Assembly (NCBI GenBank): GCA_020543525.1
Contig: JAHYIO010000004.1
Location: 1,922,001-1,986,000 of the forward strand
Length of the DNA: 64,000 nucleotides
Reading direction: 5' to 3'
DNA from: Coriolopsis trogii
Taxonomy: Eukaryota; Basidiomycota; Agaricomycetes; Polyporales; Polyporaceae
Below are positions 11,224-23,730 of the stretch, in pieces; the first letter of the stretch is position 1, and every line of letters starts with the position of its first letter. The notes below the pieces were generated by a model that was not told the origin of the DNA, made no database searches, and worked only from the letters and a program-made list of their open reading frames with translations. Both the position numbers and the translations under genes were made by a program.

Positions 11224-11711
11224 ACGGGACACTCAAGTTTGGACTTTGTCTTGATGGACTCTGTGTGTGTTCGCCAGTGCGTGTACTTCTCATACCACCT
11301 TCGTTTCGTACTCTACGATGAGAGGAAGCCCTATAATTCTACGGTCTAACATCCTGACGCCTTACAGGGTGCACGACACACCGCTCGCATATAAGCTCAC
11401 CGCATTGGATGCCTTCGCAACGGACATGGTCTTTGAGAGGGGCCGGCTCATGAGCGTTCAAGTTGAGGATACGCTAGCGGTGGTGCACATGTTAAGGCTG
11501 CACCCTCTACCAGCAATGACCGCCGCTTCGGGCCGATACGGCGGTCCAGTCAACCCTTCATGGCATGCTTCCATGCTCGCTTGCAGCATGGTGATCCTGT
11601 CAGATCAGCCGCATTTGTGTCGCGTGTATTCAGCGTGTGTTCCTGGGGATTTCATTCAAGACAGTGATGAGGAGCTGGCTTCGGCTTCGTCTCTTTTGCG
11701 AGTACGCCCCC
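11224..11711. other. intergenic between GH16-1 and DUF6535 gene 1
   Basis: An open frame spans much of this stretch on the plus strand, but it has no family features or splice context. Probably 3' and 5' untranslated sequence. Confidence 0.45.
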
Positions 11712-14429
11712 ATGTCGTCCAATCTCCACTCTACCAGCAACGAAAGTAGCCCTCTTCAGCCTGATGCAGGGGCCAACATGGATCCTCCTCGCTCTGTAGC
11801 AGAGCAAGTGACACACGAGGTAATCATTCAACTCTGAGTCACGGTCATTGCCAATGTTTACACTCTTGTCAGGATACCTCAAGTGATGCAGACGACATCT
11901 TCAGAGCTTTACCCACTCCCGAGGTGAGCAGTTCATGGGGACTCCATATGCGTTCTCTCGTTTAACTTCTGTCAATGCAAGGAGTTCCATGACGCTCGAA
12001 GCAAACTTTTCACAGATGCGGAGAAAACGGAAGCTTGGGAGAAGATGGCGAACGTGGTGAAGGGATACAGTGACGAGACCGTGGAACGATGGAACAAGGA
12101 GATTGATACATTGCTTGTTTATGTGTGTTGCCTCTTCTTCCGGCCTCTCTGGACGTGTCTGCTCAGCGTCGCACAGGCGGGTCTCTTTTCTGCAATCCTA
12201 ACAGCGTTCAACGTCCAATCTTACCAACTCCTCACTCCTCCGCCTCCGCCTCCTTCCCCCGATCCGGTGCTTGTGACGCTTCAGCAAATATCAGCGCAGC
12301 TCAATAGCTTCACCGTGAAAGAGCCGTTCGTGAATTCCACCATGCCAGGTATCTTTCCTACCCCCCACCCTACCTCCACTCCCACGGCGCCGAAGTGGGC
12401 GGTGTGGCTCAACGCGCTCTGGTTCTCCAGCCTCATCTTCAGCTTGTCCGCGGCTTCCGTCGGGATCATGGTCAAACAATGGCTGAACGAGTATAGCTCC
12501 GGACTCTCCGGGACATCTCGTGAGACTGCGCGAATGCGCCAGTACCGTCTCGCAGGCCTCAGGAAGTGGCGCGTCGGAGCGATTGTCGCCTCGCTGCCTG
12601 TCCTCCTCCAGGTCGCCCTCGGGCTGTACTTCGCTGGCCTCCTCATCCTCCTGTGGCAGCTCAACGCCGTCGTGGCCGCCATCGCTTCGGTACTCGTCGG
12701 CATGCTGTCCGTGTTCACTTTCATCACTACAATCATCCCATCCCTATCGTTTGCTTATGACTGCTGTTACCTCTCCCCGCTCTCCCTGGCGGTGTTTGAG
12801 GCGATGCGTCCTATCAAGGTTGGTATACTCGAAGCTGCGTCATTTGCTATAATTCTATGCAACCTATGCTATCTGGTCGGCCTAACGACGGTACTCGGAT
12901 GGTGCGGGTTGGATGACCACCTGTCAACCTTTGGGGGCTCCTGCTCTTCTGTTATGGACAACTTAGAGACCTACGTTGAGCGATCGAAACTCTCCTGGAG
13001 AGCCCGAGAGCTCTCTTTGGTCGGCAAACGCAAGGATAGCCTTGACGGAGACATAGTGGCCACGGCATACACGACGAGCATGAATCCTGTCTATCTGGAC
13101 GAGGCCGCCCCCTGCTTCTCTGAAATGGACGACAAACAGACCTTCACCTGTTGCAACAAGATTGACGCGACGATGAAGCGCTACAAGACGACGATGGCCG
13201 TCCGTAAGATAACTTCCAGCTGTGGGTGGCTGACTAGCCAGCTACTCCCCGCCGCGATCATATGCCAGCCAGAATCGTGGCGGCTCCGGATCTTCTACAG
13301 TGTACTGAATGACGACACCATGAATCCGCCTGCGCGCACGAGTGCTTCATGGGATATTCCGCGCATCAACTTGGAGTTGTTGAATCTTACGATGGCCTGG
13401 ATAGCTTGCCAGCGCCGTTGCCTCTCCGACTCGGGCGATAGTGAGGCTGCATATCTAGAAGAAGATATTCTGACCATCATGGCTCTTCGTTTGAAAGAGT
13501 TGAGGCGGCATCGTGTACCGCTGAAGTTTGTAACATGGCGATACAGTGAGCATTTATTTCTTACTACCCTCTCATTGCTGCGGCTCTCAACGTATACTGC
13601 ATGTAGTCTTTATGAGCTTGATCTTCCGGACACATCCCAGGCGACTCCGAGAGTTGAGGAGGATGTCGCCGGTCTTCTGTGTCCTCATTTGGCTATGCAT
13701 ACCAGGCGTGGCTGAATCCGAGAACGGTGGCGTGGAAGAACTCGAGGTCGCTACCAGGACGATCCGCGAACGTGGCATATCTCTACTGCTCACGACCGTT
13801 CTCAACCTTCAGTGGGGCCAGAATCGTGAGTATATCAGCTCGGAGGACAGGTTAACCGCGCTCCGATACCTTCGACGCGATGGCGAGCCGTCCGGACTGC
13901 TGGTGCCCAGAGTCGTCGAGGCAATGATCCAGTTCGCTTCTGTCAGGGGATCCGAATTGTCCTCGGCAGAACACGAGTGGATAGAGGTCCTGATGCTCAA
14001 GCGAGATGTCCTCCTTCAAGATCCAGACGTAGGTGGTCTACATCCATATTGACCACAATATTCACGATACTGACGATCGGAATCATGTGCACTGTAGGTT
14101 CCCGCACATTCCCCTCCTCATGATTCTCATGCCACCCTTCCAAACGAACCTTCTCGTGCTTCTCCTGCACCTGGCGGACACTCGAATGGTGGGGCCGCGG
14201 AGTCAGATGATCGTTCACCGATAGCGATGGTACGCCCGGGTGCAAGTTGTGCATTATCGCTTTTTGTTGAATGGGTTTTATGCAACTCTAGGGTGCAGAG
14301 GAACAATCAGACACCTTGAATCCTGATGTCCTGGACGCCGCACGATCCGCCGCCCAGGAAAGTAAAGCCCCGACTTCATTCGGCGAACATTGTGATCCTC
14401 CGAGTCGTCCATGCAGCATATCCGGCTAA
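11712..14429 (+). CDS. DUF6535 membrane protein 1
   Basis: Seven exons (11712-11819, 11873-11923, 11982-12122, 12177-13545, 13607-14028, 14098-14229, 14292-14429) give 786 residues. The DUF6535 signature is at about 82-116: GYSDETVERWNKEIDTLLVY, then AGLFSAILTAFNVQSY after the intron. Membrane helices lie near 101-113, 175-199, 233-260 and 266-292, with the loop MVKQWLNEYSSGLSGTSRE. After the membrane part comes the block WRARELSLV...AYTTSMN shared by all paralogues here. The last two exons encode a hydrophilic Ser/Pro-rich tail. Intron 3 (12123-12176) is 54 nt without a stop, so retention would add 18 residues in frame. Function is unknown; it is an integral membrane protein of a family expanded in agaricomycetes. 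The start is the first in-frame Met before the signature and is less certain than the rest. Confidence 0.85.
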
Positions 14430-15582
14430 TAGTCCCATATTGCCGCTCAACTGTCTATGGCTCGTCATTCGTCTCAGGAAGCCTCACTCCGCCCTCCTCA
14501 CCCTCTCATTCCATCCTGTCCTCCTCACCCTCTCATTCCATCCTGTCCCCATCTCCTCGGTACTGTGCAATGCAGGGTCCTATCATGACTCTTGTCGATG
14601 GGCCGGGGCCCATATGGGTTGTAGAGAACTTCTTACGACGATAGCCCGCCGCATCTGCTAGACCGTACGACGGTGTCTCTTCCCGAATATCGTCAGTTTC
14701 TCTCCATTCGTCTCACACGCATATCTCCCATTGAGGGACCCGGCCTGCTATGCGGTACAACTACCAGTGTTTTGGCTTTTGCGTCCTGTCGTCTCTACCA
14801 TATGGCACAGTCCTAATTATTGAGCTAGTTGACCATATGCTCCACGTACCCTTTTCCGAGTTCGTGTTCGCTCTGACTTTCCTGATGTCTTGTCACAAGC
14901 TCCGTCAGTCTCGGCTACTTACGCGATCGACGTCCGTATCTGTCCGTGAGCACGCAGAAGAGGACTGGCTTCAATCCATTACAGATCGATAATGTATGCA
15001 TTATTCGTACACTCACGGGCGGCTCAAAGTCCGCACTCAGGCTCAGGTACATGTAAGCGCTTGCTCCCTTGACGAGAACCGGCGCCTCACTGGTCGGATT
15101 GCTTGCCATAGAACCACGACCTCCAACGCTGCTTTCCCGGCCCTGTTTCTTGCCTGCACCAGCTGCGGCTGCGCTCTGCACTGACCAGGCTGTATTCTGA
15201 CAGATGCTGCGTGGGCATCGGGCATCCCCGCAGCAACTCGAAACTGGAGGGCGGTGATGTGGTATTTATACGTCGTTGCAACCTGCTTCCCATGCTTGTG
15301 TAGGCTCCGCGTGTCATTCGCTGTCGAATATAAAGGACGGTATGTTCGCCATCCTGCCTTGTCCTTCTCTCCTACCGCCCCAATCCGACTGTCGTCTCCT
15401 GTCCCGACACGAGGACTGCCTGCTTGCTTGAGTTGATACTGGGTGCTGTGAGAAGCGCACTTCTGACCATCTGTTTGTCTCGAGGAACGACTTCTCTGGC
15501 GCTCGATCTCGACAGGTCTACGCCCTTATAGCTCATACAGAGCCCTCGACCGTACGCTCTCCTCTTACTCTCTGCGCCCACC
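14430..15582. other. intergenic; unassigned exon-like stretch on the minus strand
   Basis: On the minus strand an open segment starts at a Met near 15107 (MASNPTSEAPVLVKGASAYM) and ends at a GTGAGT donor near 15015. No second exon could be linked and no family was recognised. The rest, including the GH16-2 promoter, shows nothing else. Confidence 0.35.
14495..14547. repeat. two-copy 27-bp tandem repeat
   Basis: A C/T-rich unit beginning TCCTCACCCTCTCATTCC occurs twice in a row with a 27-bp period and no mismatch. It is a small local duplication just after DUF6535 gene 1. Confidence 0.8.
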
Positions 15583-17265
15583 ATGCATACCCCTGCAAGC
15601 CTCGTCTATACCCTCTTGCTCGTCTCTGCGCCCTCATACGCCGCATACAACCTCCTCAAGGAGTACTCGGGCCAAAGCTTCTTCACAGGCTGGGACTTTG
15701 AGGACGGCTTTGACAACACGACGAATGGTGAGTCCCACACGACTTGTAGCCCTATGCATGCAGTCGTGACTCGAGGGCCTGTGAAGGCGCGGTCAACTGG
15801 TTGAACCAGAGTGCGGCGACCACTGCTGGCCTCATCTCCGTCAACGACAAGGGGAACGTGATCATCAAGGTCGACGACACGACCAATCTTCCGAACGTGA
15901 CCGTCGTCACCGACCAGCAGAAGCGCGACTCGGTACGTCTCGCTCCCTGTTGCCCACCCATCCAACACCCGAGCCCCCGCACCGCCCAGCACCCGCGGTG
16001 CAAGCTCCGTTCCCCACGCGCTCCTCGCCGCTTTTGTTCACACACGCGCACAGGTCGAGATCAGCACGCACGACTTCTTCCCCATCGGGAGCGTGTTCGT
16101 GTTCGACGCTGTGCACGTCCCTTTCGGCTGCTCCGTCTGGCCCTCCTTCTGGACGCGCGGCCCGAACTGGCCAAACGGCGGCGAGATCGACATCCTCGAG
16201 AGCGTGAACAGGATGACGAACAACCAGATGGCCCTCCACACCACCCCCGGCTGCACCCAGCCCGCAGACGTCACGCAGCTCGGGACGCCCAAGGGCACAG
16301 ACTGCTCGTCTGGCACGGACTCGCGTGTCGGGTGTGCGGTGTCGGAGACGCAGGATAATAGCTTCGGCGAGGGGTTCAACAACGCAGGTGGAGGCGTGTG
16401 GGCCGCGCAGTTTGACACTACGGGCATATTGTAAGTCCCTCTGATGATGCTGCGAACACCCTCGCTCATTGTATGCGTGATTGTATAGCGTCTGGTTCTG
16501 GACGGTGAGCATATACCTGACCTTGTCGCAGGGTTAGCATCTCATCGAATTCACTTCGTAGAGGGACAGCATCCCCTCGGACGTCTCCAAGACGTCCAAG
16601 TCCGTCGACCCCACGACATGGGGCACCCCATCCGCAGCATGGCCCGCGTCGTCGTGCAACATCAGCAACTTCTTCACGCCCCAGCAACTGGTCATCGACG
16701 TGACCCTCTGCGGCGACTTGTACGTATTCCCTATGCAAAAAGGGCCGCGTCCGGCGCGCATATACTCACACCTCATTCCTCCCCCAGTGCCGGCCAACCG
16801 AACGTCTACCAGTCCACGTGCGGGCAACCGGGCGTAGATGTCGGACCGAACACTTGCGTACGTGCTCTCTCCCACACACTACCCTGCGCCCTGCCCAAAA
16901 CTCTGAGATGATATATGCTGGATGCTGGATGATGGATGATGGATGCTGACTCGCCGGCACGACAGTACACGGAGAACGTGAACGGCACAGGCGCGAACTA
17001 CGCCGACGCGTTCTTCGAGATCTCCTACGTGAGCGTCTTCTCGCTCTCGGACACCGTCCTCGCTCCGTCCGTGTCTGGCACGGTGACCGTGTTGAACACC
17101 GCCAATCCCTCCGCGACGGCTTCTGGGAACGGGAATGGGAACGGAGGCGGGAACTCGACGACGACGGACGACAATGGGGGCGGGAACGGGGCTGTGTCTG
17201 CGAGGAGTGTCGGGGTGTCCGCTCTGGGTGTGGTCGTGGCGGCTTTCGTGTGGGTGCTTATGTAG
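15583..17265 (+). CDS. GH16 family beta-glucanase, GPI-type, copy 2
   Basis: Seven exons (15583-15727, 15787-15932, 16054-16430, 16489-16504, 16562-16719, 16788-16857, 16966-17265) encode 403 residues. Exons 1 to 5 match copy 1 in length exactly, including the 16-nt exon 4 (VWFWT). The signal peptide ends near SAPSYA. The GH16 catalytic motif GEIDILES has Glu141 and Glu146 in the same positions as copy 1. The tail is Gly/Asn/Ser-rich and ends in a hydrophobic segment (VVVAAFVWVLM) fitting GPI attachment. Likely a cell-wall beta-glucanase. The divergent tails suggest different wall spacing or turnover, not different chemistry. Confidence 0.93.
16914..16948. repeat. ATGGATG-type microsatellite in GH16-2 intron 6
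   Basis: Imperfect repeats of ATGCTGG and ATGGATG fill part of the last intron. This is simple-sequence expansion inside an otherwise ordinary intron. Confidence 0.6.
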
Positions 17266-17977
17266 GTGCGTCCAAAGGGGAAGAAAAGCTTGCACGCCTG
17301 TGGTTGGAGCTGTGTGACCTACACGTGACGATGGACGCCGCACGCGGGATCGGACTTCTTGGACTCCTAGATGGGCTGTATCGGTAGTTGTACTCTTTTC
17401 TAGGCTCGCGAGCTGACATTGTGTGGCGCGGGCTGTAATACTCGTGGATTCTTCTTGCACCTGGCCTTGTTACCAGGACGTTGGTGGTCAGGCATTGACA
17501 GGCTGAGTCAAGGCTGAGTAGGGGAATGTTGAGCGTCTGACGTGGTGTGCACGAGACGCCTACGAGCGGCCCGATGAGACTGTGCAATCCAACTTGTCTC
17601 CTGGCAACTGAACCAGTGAGTGAGTTGCAAGAAGTTTTGACATGCTCGGCAACAACGAGCTGAACAAATTACTGAACGCGACGCGAACAGCGCGTCATCT
17701 CTCAGTAATTTGCAGCTAAAGGCTAGTTGTTACACCAACAACTTCGCTGATGTTATAGTGATTAGGTTACGTCGACCCGAGGACCGAGGCTCGCGTGTTG
17801 ATTAGGTTCTGAGTCGCAGGCTTGCTTTGTACACGACTCATTGTGCGCCACTGGAGGCGAGCACAGTGAGGACTTCCTCCGAGTCTGCGCATACTCTTCT
17901 GAGCTTGGCAAAGTGAGTACTAATTTCTCATTATTATTCCGTTCGCATGCTCAAAATGGTGCCAAGGCCCAACTTCC
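17266..17977. other. intergenic, hairpin-rich, no gene seen
   Basis: Separates GH16-2 from the HET gene. It contains two adjacent inverted repeats (17666-17711 and 17725-17743) and no coding exon. Confidence 0.5.
17666..17711. repeat. inverted repeat with 10-bp arms
   Basis: AAATTACTGA at the left is mirrored by TCAGTAATTT at the right, with about 25 bases between. A second small hairpin with 7-bp arms (AGTTGTT/AACAACT) follows at 17725-17743. It could be the end of a degraded small mobile element; no target duplication was identified. Confidence 0.5.
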
Positions 17978-19952
17978 ATGACGCCTCCAGTCTACTCAAC
18001 ATCATTGCTTTGGAGCATCGGTCTCGCGGGAGCTCTTGCCACTCTTGCAGCCTGGCTTGTCTACAGGGATACTCTGGAGGCCGGTAACACAGAGCCCCGG
18101 AACGAGACACCGCCCGAGGGAGACAACAGTGAGTTCTTGCACAATCCATGCTTGGAGCACGGTCGAGTATTGAGCGGTAGTGAATATCACTACAGCCTGC
18201 TCGAATCACTCGGGGTCCAAGTCCAGGACCACTCAAAGTGATCCAATATCACCGGAATCCAAGAGCTCCACACATGACATTGTCGTAGATGTTCCCATCT
18301 CGGCGCTCAACGGACTCACCGTCAAGATGAATGAACTGGCCCGCTCAGAACGATTCCGTCTCCTCGACTGCATCTCCTTCCTCGAAATTGGTATACTTCG
18401 TGTCCTCCAGTATACCGAGTTCGCTCCCGAAAATATCTCGTACGCGGCCATTTCCTACCCCTGGCGAGACCTCCAGCTCTCCGACGGTGCACAAGCCCCA
18501 TTGGGGAGGTTCAGTGTGCATGGCGCGGAACATGCGGACCACATCAGCGTGGACGTACTGCGCACGGCGTGCATCGCAGCGCGCCACTTTGGAGCGTCGT
18601 TGCTCTGGCTCGACCGGCTGTCGATGATGCAGTCGTCCAAGGTCGACAAACGGTGGCAGATCCAGCGCATGTTCGACATCTACAAGCACGCGAGTCCCTG
18701 TCTCGTCTTTCCCGGCGGTCTTGTCCGCCTCGCTCGCCTGGACGAGCCGACGACGTGGATTGACAGGGCCTGTACGTTGCAGGAGGCGGCGGCAAATCTA
18801 GATCGCGACTGTGTAAGGTGTGTTTTCGAGTTTCCCTACACAACGTTCGGAGAGTTCTTGCACACGCTGCCACGCTTCATGGAGTATTCGCTCGAGTTCC
18901 GCAAAACCCTCCTCCGGCCCATCTGGTCGGACGCATACACCAAGCAAATTATTGAGCCCGGCCGTTCCGCCGCATGCGGTCTTCTAGATCTCTTCACCCA
19001 AATCTTCTTCGGTCTGGAGGCATTTGAGCACGAAGACCCTACGCTCGGGAAGGACTACCGGAACTTTCCTGTCCAGATCATCTCCCCCCCTGCTGCCCGC
19101 CTCCTCAGCAACGCGCTCATCATGAACCGCACCATCAACCACCAGTTCGTGTGGATCTCCGCGTTCATACGCACCTCCTCCCGTCCGGTCGACATGATCT
19201 TCAGCTTCATGGGTCTCATGGGCGTCCAACTCCCCGTCGGGCAGTTCGACGACGACGACCGTGTCAAGGCGACGATCAAGCTCATCCAGGCGCTGCACGA
19301 GCAAGGGCGGCGCGCTACCTGGCTGTTCATCGCGCCAGAGCTGGCCCCCTCGCCAGAGCTGTCGACGCTCCCCGTGTTCCCCGAGACGTCCGTGTCTGGA
19401 CGGGCGATCGTGCAGACGCCCCAAGGTCGCAAGTATGCTTTTGAGGAGATTGGCACGAGGGAGCCGTGGAAGCCGGACAACGCCCCGAAGGGCGTAATGT
19501 CGGACAGTGGCTATTTCACTTTCACTGCAAGAGGTGCGCGGGTTTTGCAAGGTCTGTACTATACGCATGATCATGTACCATCGCTCCCGAGGCTGACAGA
19601 CTCTCTCGTTACGTTACGTCGTCGCAAAGAGGAGAACATGTGGGCAATCGAGGTTGGACGGCGGCGGGAACACAACCGCGATCCTGCGACCGGGCGCATT
19701 TCAGTCTTCGACCCCGACAATCGCTTCCCCGTGATTGTAGAGCTCACGTTGATGTTCGCAGAAGGTCATGGGCAGACCGAGGTAGATGGGAAAGCATTGT
19801 TTTATCGTGTCGGGATGGAGAACATGATAGACGAGAAGGCGACTGCGGGGTGGGCTTGGGTAGAGCGTGAATTCAGCGTCGGGGGACAAGGAAGAGGTGA
19901 CAGAATACGCTTCACCGTAGACTCGGCTGGTCCCATGAAGTGTCGCCAATAG
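17978..19952 (+). CDS. HET-domain protein with N-terminal membrane anchor
   Basis: Two exons (17978-18128, 18196-19952) encode 635 residues. The HET core is at about 130-250: YAAISYPW (133-140), LLWLDRLSMMQ (187-197), then DKRWQIQRMFDIYKHA and the closing WIDRACTLQEA (238-248). These match the heterokaryon-incompatibility block order. A hydrophobic helix (about 8-28, LLWSIGLAGALATLAAWLVY) precedes it and should anchor the protein in a membrane, unusual for a HET protein. The rest (about 260-635) has no domain I recognise. In other fungi HET domains trigger cell death after non-self contact; whether this one is active is inference. The start is the only Met that includes the anchor. Confidence 0.85.
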
Positions 19953-20159
19953 TACATTCAAGTAATTCGTAGACTAATGTTATCTAGATATACCGAGAGC
20001 ATCGGCATGGCGCACCTTCGCATCTTACTACCAGAGGTTTAGCGCTCTCAAAAGTGCATGCTCCAACAAGAGACGACCGAACACAACAAGTTGCTCATTT
20101 ACATGACTACATCTGAAGATCCCCGTCCGTACACGTCAAGCGAGATCTGCTGGTCCGGT

Positions 20160-22649
20160 TCAGGTGCGCAGACTGGCGATCCACTCCCGGTTGTCCGGGT
20201 TGAAATATTTTGTGCGCAGGGCGGTCTCGTACTCGTCGACGTATGCAGGCAACACTTCCATCAGTTCCAAGGGCAGGTCTCTCGCAACAGTAGTGGGGCT
20301 ATGCGAGTCCGAGGGCGTATGCGTATGCGTACGGAGGATGTCGAAGACGTCGTCGATCCAGTACCGCACCTCCCTCCTGTCTTTCCACGTCGGCCCGCGC
20401 AGGAAGGCTGCGAAGGCGAGCAGGGTACGGACAAGAGAATCCCTGCTTTCATCACTACTCGCTCCAGCGACCCCAGCAGTCTGCGTCGTGGTCGGAGCCG
20501 GCAGCGTGCACACTGGCAGGGGAACACAGAGGAGCATGATCCTGAGCGCGTCGCGCGAGTTGTCTGAACCACTGGCCAGGGACTGCGAGTCAGTTGTCGA
20601 GAGCAGAAGCTGCTCGCGGAAGATCCGCTCCATCGCAAAGACCACTGCCGAATGCACAGTATTGTCAGACAGATTTCGCTAGCGGCATGCGGGCACCCAC
20701 TGAAGAGCAATGGACTTACGAGAGCGCCGCACGTCGTCGTTCAGAGGCACCGCGTGCGCAGCCATGAACCTCATCTTGTACAAAACCTCGTTTAGCACGA
20801 GCGTGTCGAACCCGCGCTCGGACCACCATCTCGGGTACGCCTCCAGCCCAGCGAGCGCATGGGCGAGGTTCGCGAGCTGGTAATTGAGCCGCACCGGATC
20901 GAGGCTGGGAGTGTACGAGTGCTTCAAGCTCTTCGGGTTGCTGTCCCAATACACCCCCCACCCCAGCTGCCGCTTCAAACTCTCCAACTGCAGCGCCCAC
21001 GTGAGCGCGCGGTCATCGTCGGCCTCGAGCAGGAGGGCAAGAATCACGTCGCTGCTGACGTCCGTGGGCACCTGATCTGTCCAGTGCCACTCGTTGACAC
21101 CCGAGCCGTCCTCACCGCCGCGGTGTCGGGCGTTCGCCCGGTCGATGTTCTCGAAGTAGTGGATGATGTCTTGCGGGGAGAGGTCGACGAAGCACGCCGT
21201 CGCTTTCTCGAGGTGTCCGAGGTTCATGGTCGTTGTGTACGCCGTGACGATGATGTCCGAGTCGAGTACCTTGCTGGACTCAGTCACCAGCGAGAGCTCC
21301 CTGGCGCGCCATGTGAGCGCATTCTGGCCGATGGAGACTCGCAGGAAGGCGGAGACGCGCTCGGAGAGAGGGACAAGGAGCTCGGGGAGATCGTCCTTCA
21401 TCTGAGCCAATGCGTCAGAGATCTGACACCGGGCATGTACCAGTGCGACTCTGATAGGACGCGTAACAGCGTTGAAGAGTGCGAGGGAAGGGAAGGATAG
21501 GTACGGACAATCGTCCTTGAAGGAGGGAACGACGAACGTGCCGAGCGCGAAGAGCGCCAGTGTGCCAATGAGCGCTGATGCGACGATCGCGACAATGCTG
21601 TTCAGCTGCCACAAAAGGATCAGCAGGCCCGCGAAGAAGAGCGCGAGTGCAACCTGCAGGAGCACGGGGAGGATGGCAACGATCGCAGCCACGCGCCATT
21701 TGATGAGGCCGTTAAGACGATGCTGCCGGAGGCGGGCGGTTTGACGAGAGCTGCCGGAGAGACCTGAGCTATACTCGTTCAGCCATTGTTTCACCATGAT
21801 CCCTATCGACGCCGCTGACAGGCTGAATATGAGGCTTGAGAACCATAGAGCATTGAGCCAAATCGCCCATCGCGGCGGAGAGGTTGAAGAAGAGGCGAAG
21901 GACGATGTCGAAGGGGTTGCAGGTCGGGTAGCATTGATGAAAGAGCCGTGGATGGAGAAGCTGGTCATCTGGGTAGACATATACTGGAGGGTCTGTACGA
22001 CAGGATCTGGAGGACTGGGCGTGAGAAGAGGGTACGACTGGACGTTGAAAGCCGTGAGAATGGCAGAGAACAGCCCGGCCTGTCCAGAACGTTAACGTAT
22101 GAGGAATCAGCGATGGTTGTCTCAGAAGCAAGACAGACACTCATACTTACATAAACGAGAAGAGTGTCGATTTCGCTGTTCCAGCGCTTCACCGTCTCAT
22201 CGCTGTAGACTTTGACAACCCCGGCCATTTCAGACCACGCAGCTTTCTTCTCATCCTCGGAGAAGTCGCTTTCTCGCTGGTCCCAGCGAGTCTGATCGTG
22301 CTGTCAGGAGATTATATCTCAAGTAAATGCATGTGTTGCCTCACCCGGAGATCAGATTCCTTCCACGGTGTCGCCGTTTGGAGGGGTAGTTCGGGAACGT
22401 TTGAGTCAGGAGCACTCGCAGCCTGTATGAACACGAAATATAGTAAGCTCAGGCTCGGCTTGGAGGCCGTTATTAGCTGCTCTGTAAGGTGACCATTACC
22501 TTGGCTTCCAGGTTGTTCACCGCCTGGCCCCAATCTTGCGCATCTTGATGCCATGTGTGTAGTCCATTGATCCAGTCCAATGACATCAGATCGTCCTTTT
22601 CAACGAGTAGAGCGGAGGTTGAGGGGGGCATAGAGGCCGTTCTATGCAT
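20160..22649 (-). CDS. DUF6535 membrane protein 2
   Basis: Five exons on the minus strand (22649-22500, 22422-22345, 22300-22151, 22079-20720, 20644-20160) encode 740 residues. Signature: VYSDETVKRWNSEIDTLLVY, then AGLFSAILTAFNVQSY from residue 127, with three further helices (ALWFSSLIFSLSAASIGIMV, IVAILPVLLQVALALFFAGL, SALIGTLALFALGTFVV). The post-membrane block ALTWRARELSLV...AYTTTMN is well kept. The last exon is hydrophilic and, unlike genes 1 and 4, has no Ser/Pro tail. The start at 22649 opens a 50-codon exon in phase with the next; a second Met seven codons later is possible. Function unknown. Confidence 0.87.
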
Positions 22650-23730
22650 AGAGAAAAACACGGGCGAAGTTACAGAAGTTGAAAGACCAACCGTGGGACG
22701 CTTCTCACCAGAGGGCCCGCACGTGAGAATTCGTTGATGCCGGCACGGTTTCAAGTGCAAGACACCGAGTCAAGCTGATTTGAACAGGACTTGAAGCTTC
22801 GGCAACGCGCATATACCAGCACCATTATGCAGAGATATTATATTGAAATCTGTTGACTACAATACGAGAGTTGTGCGGCCACGCTTGCAAGAGGCCGGAC
22901 AACTTGTAGATATAGATGGGATGTTGATATGCAGTGTAGTGAGACCTACCTAAATGGTTTTCCACGTCAACGTGCCTTCGGACGGATCTGCGCAGTGCGA
23001 AGCAACGGTCAGCACTGAAGCTTGTACAAAACCAGTATATGCACAGCGCCCCTCATACTCGATGGTGCTACAGCATAAGACGCTCTGCCCTGGCTGGCGC
23101 AGTCGGCGGTTCGTCGAGCGAACGCGCCCACCCGCAGCTATAGACCTGCGAGCGGCTCCTTCCCATGATACATGATCTTGAAGAAAGAGCGGTTAAGTCG
23201 CGGGAATCCGCAACGTTCTACAAGAGGCGAACACCTCTGTAGCTTCCCACGCCCCGAGGACAAAGTTGCCCTCCAACAACAAACTCGTCACGCATACGCG
23301 CAACGACGAATGTCAGAACAACCCCTTATATGTTGGCAGCGATGACGGACAGGGGTCCAGTCTGTCCGCCCATGGGTGACCGATGGTACCCATAGATCGA
23401 GCGATAGGGCTTTGTGTACTTTACCATTTGGCTCGCTATACAATGGAGAAGACATGTTGTACTCACATCACGTTTGGCATGCTCCTCCCGAGAATGTGCT
23501 AACAAGGACTCGCGAGCTGATGATCACGGCCTGCAACGAGGATAAGATGTGGGACTATGAAAATGGTGATCAAACGTTGCCAGTATGAGTTGTTGCTGGG
23601 AATGGTCATGGAGCCAGGGGCCAGAATGCACAGCGGTCGTTTTTTTCTGAGTTGTTCGCTAGTGAGGTTGCGCGGAGTTTGTAAATGTCGTCGGAGACGG
23701 ACGGCATGTTCCGCGGCTGAGAGCGCCCGT
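22650..23730. other. intergenic, no gene seen
   Basis: Upstream of DUF6535 gene 2 on the minus strand. No supported exon. The 17-bp string shared with 1912-1928 lies near 23396-23412. Confidence 0.45.

Noticed and set aside
12045..13715. Unspliced 556-codon frame as the whole DUF6535 protein 1
   Set aside because: It reads through the conserved intron at 12123-12176 and past the donor at 13546. Paralogues show the spliced form.
22954..23588. Short plus-strand frames upstream of relic exon B
   Set aside because: No motif, no splice partner and no similarity to any other sequence in the window.
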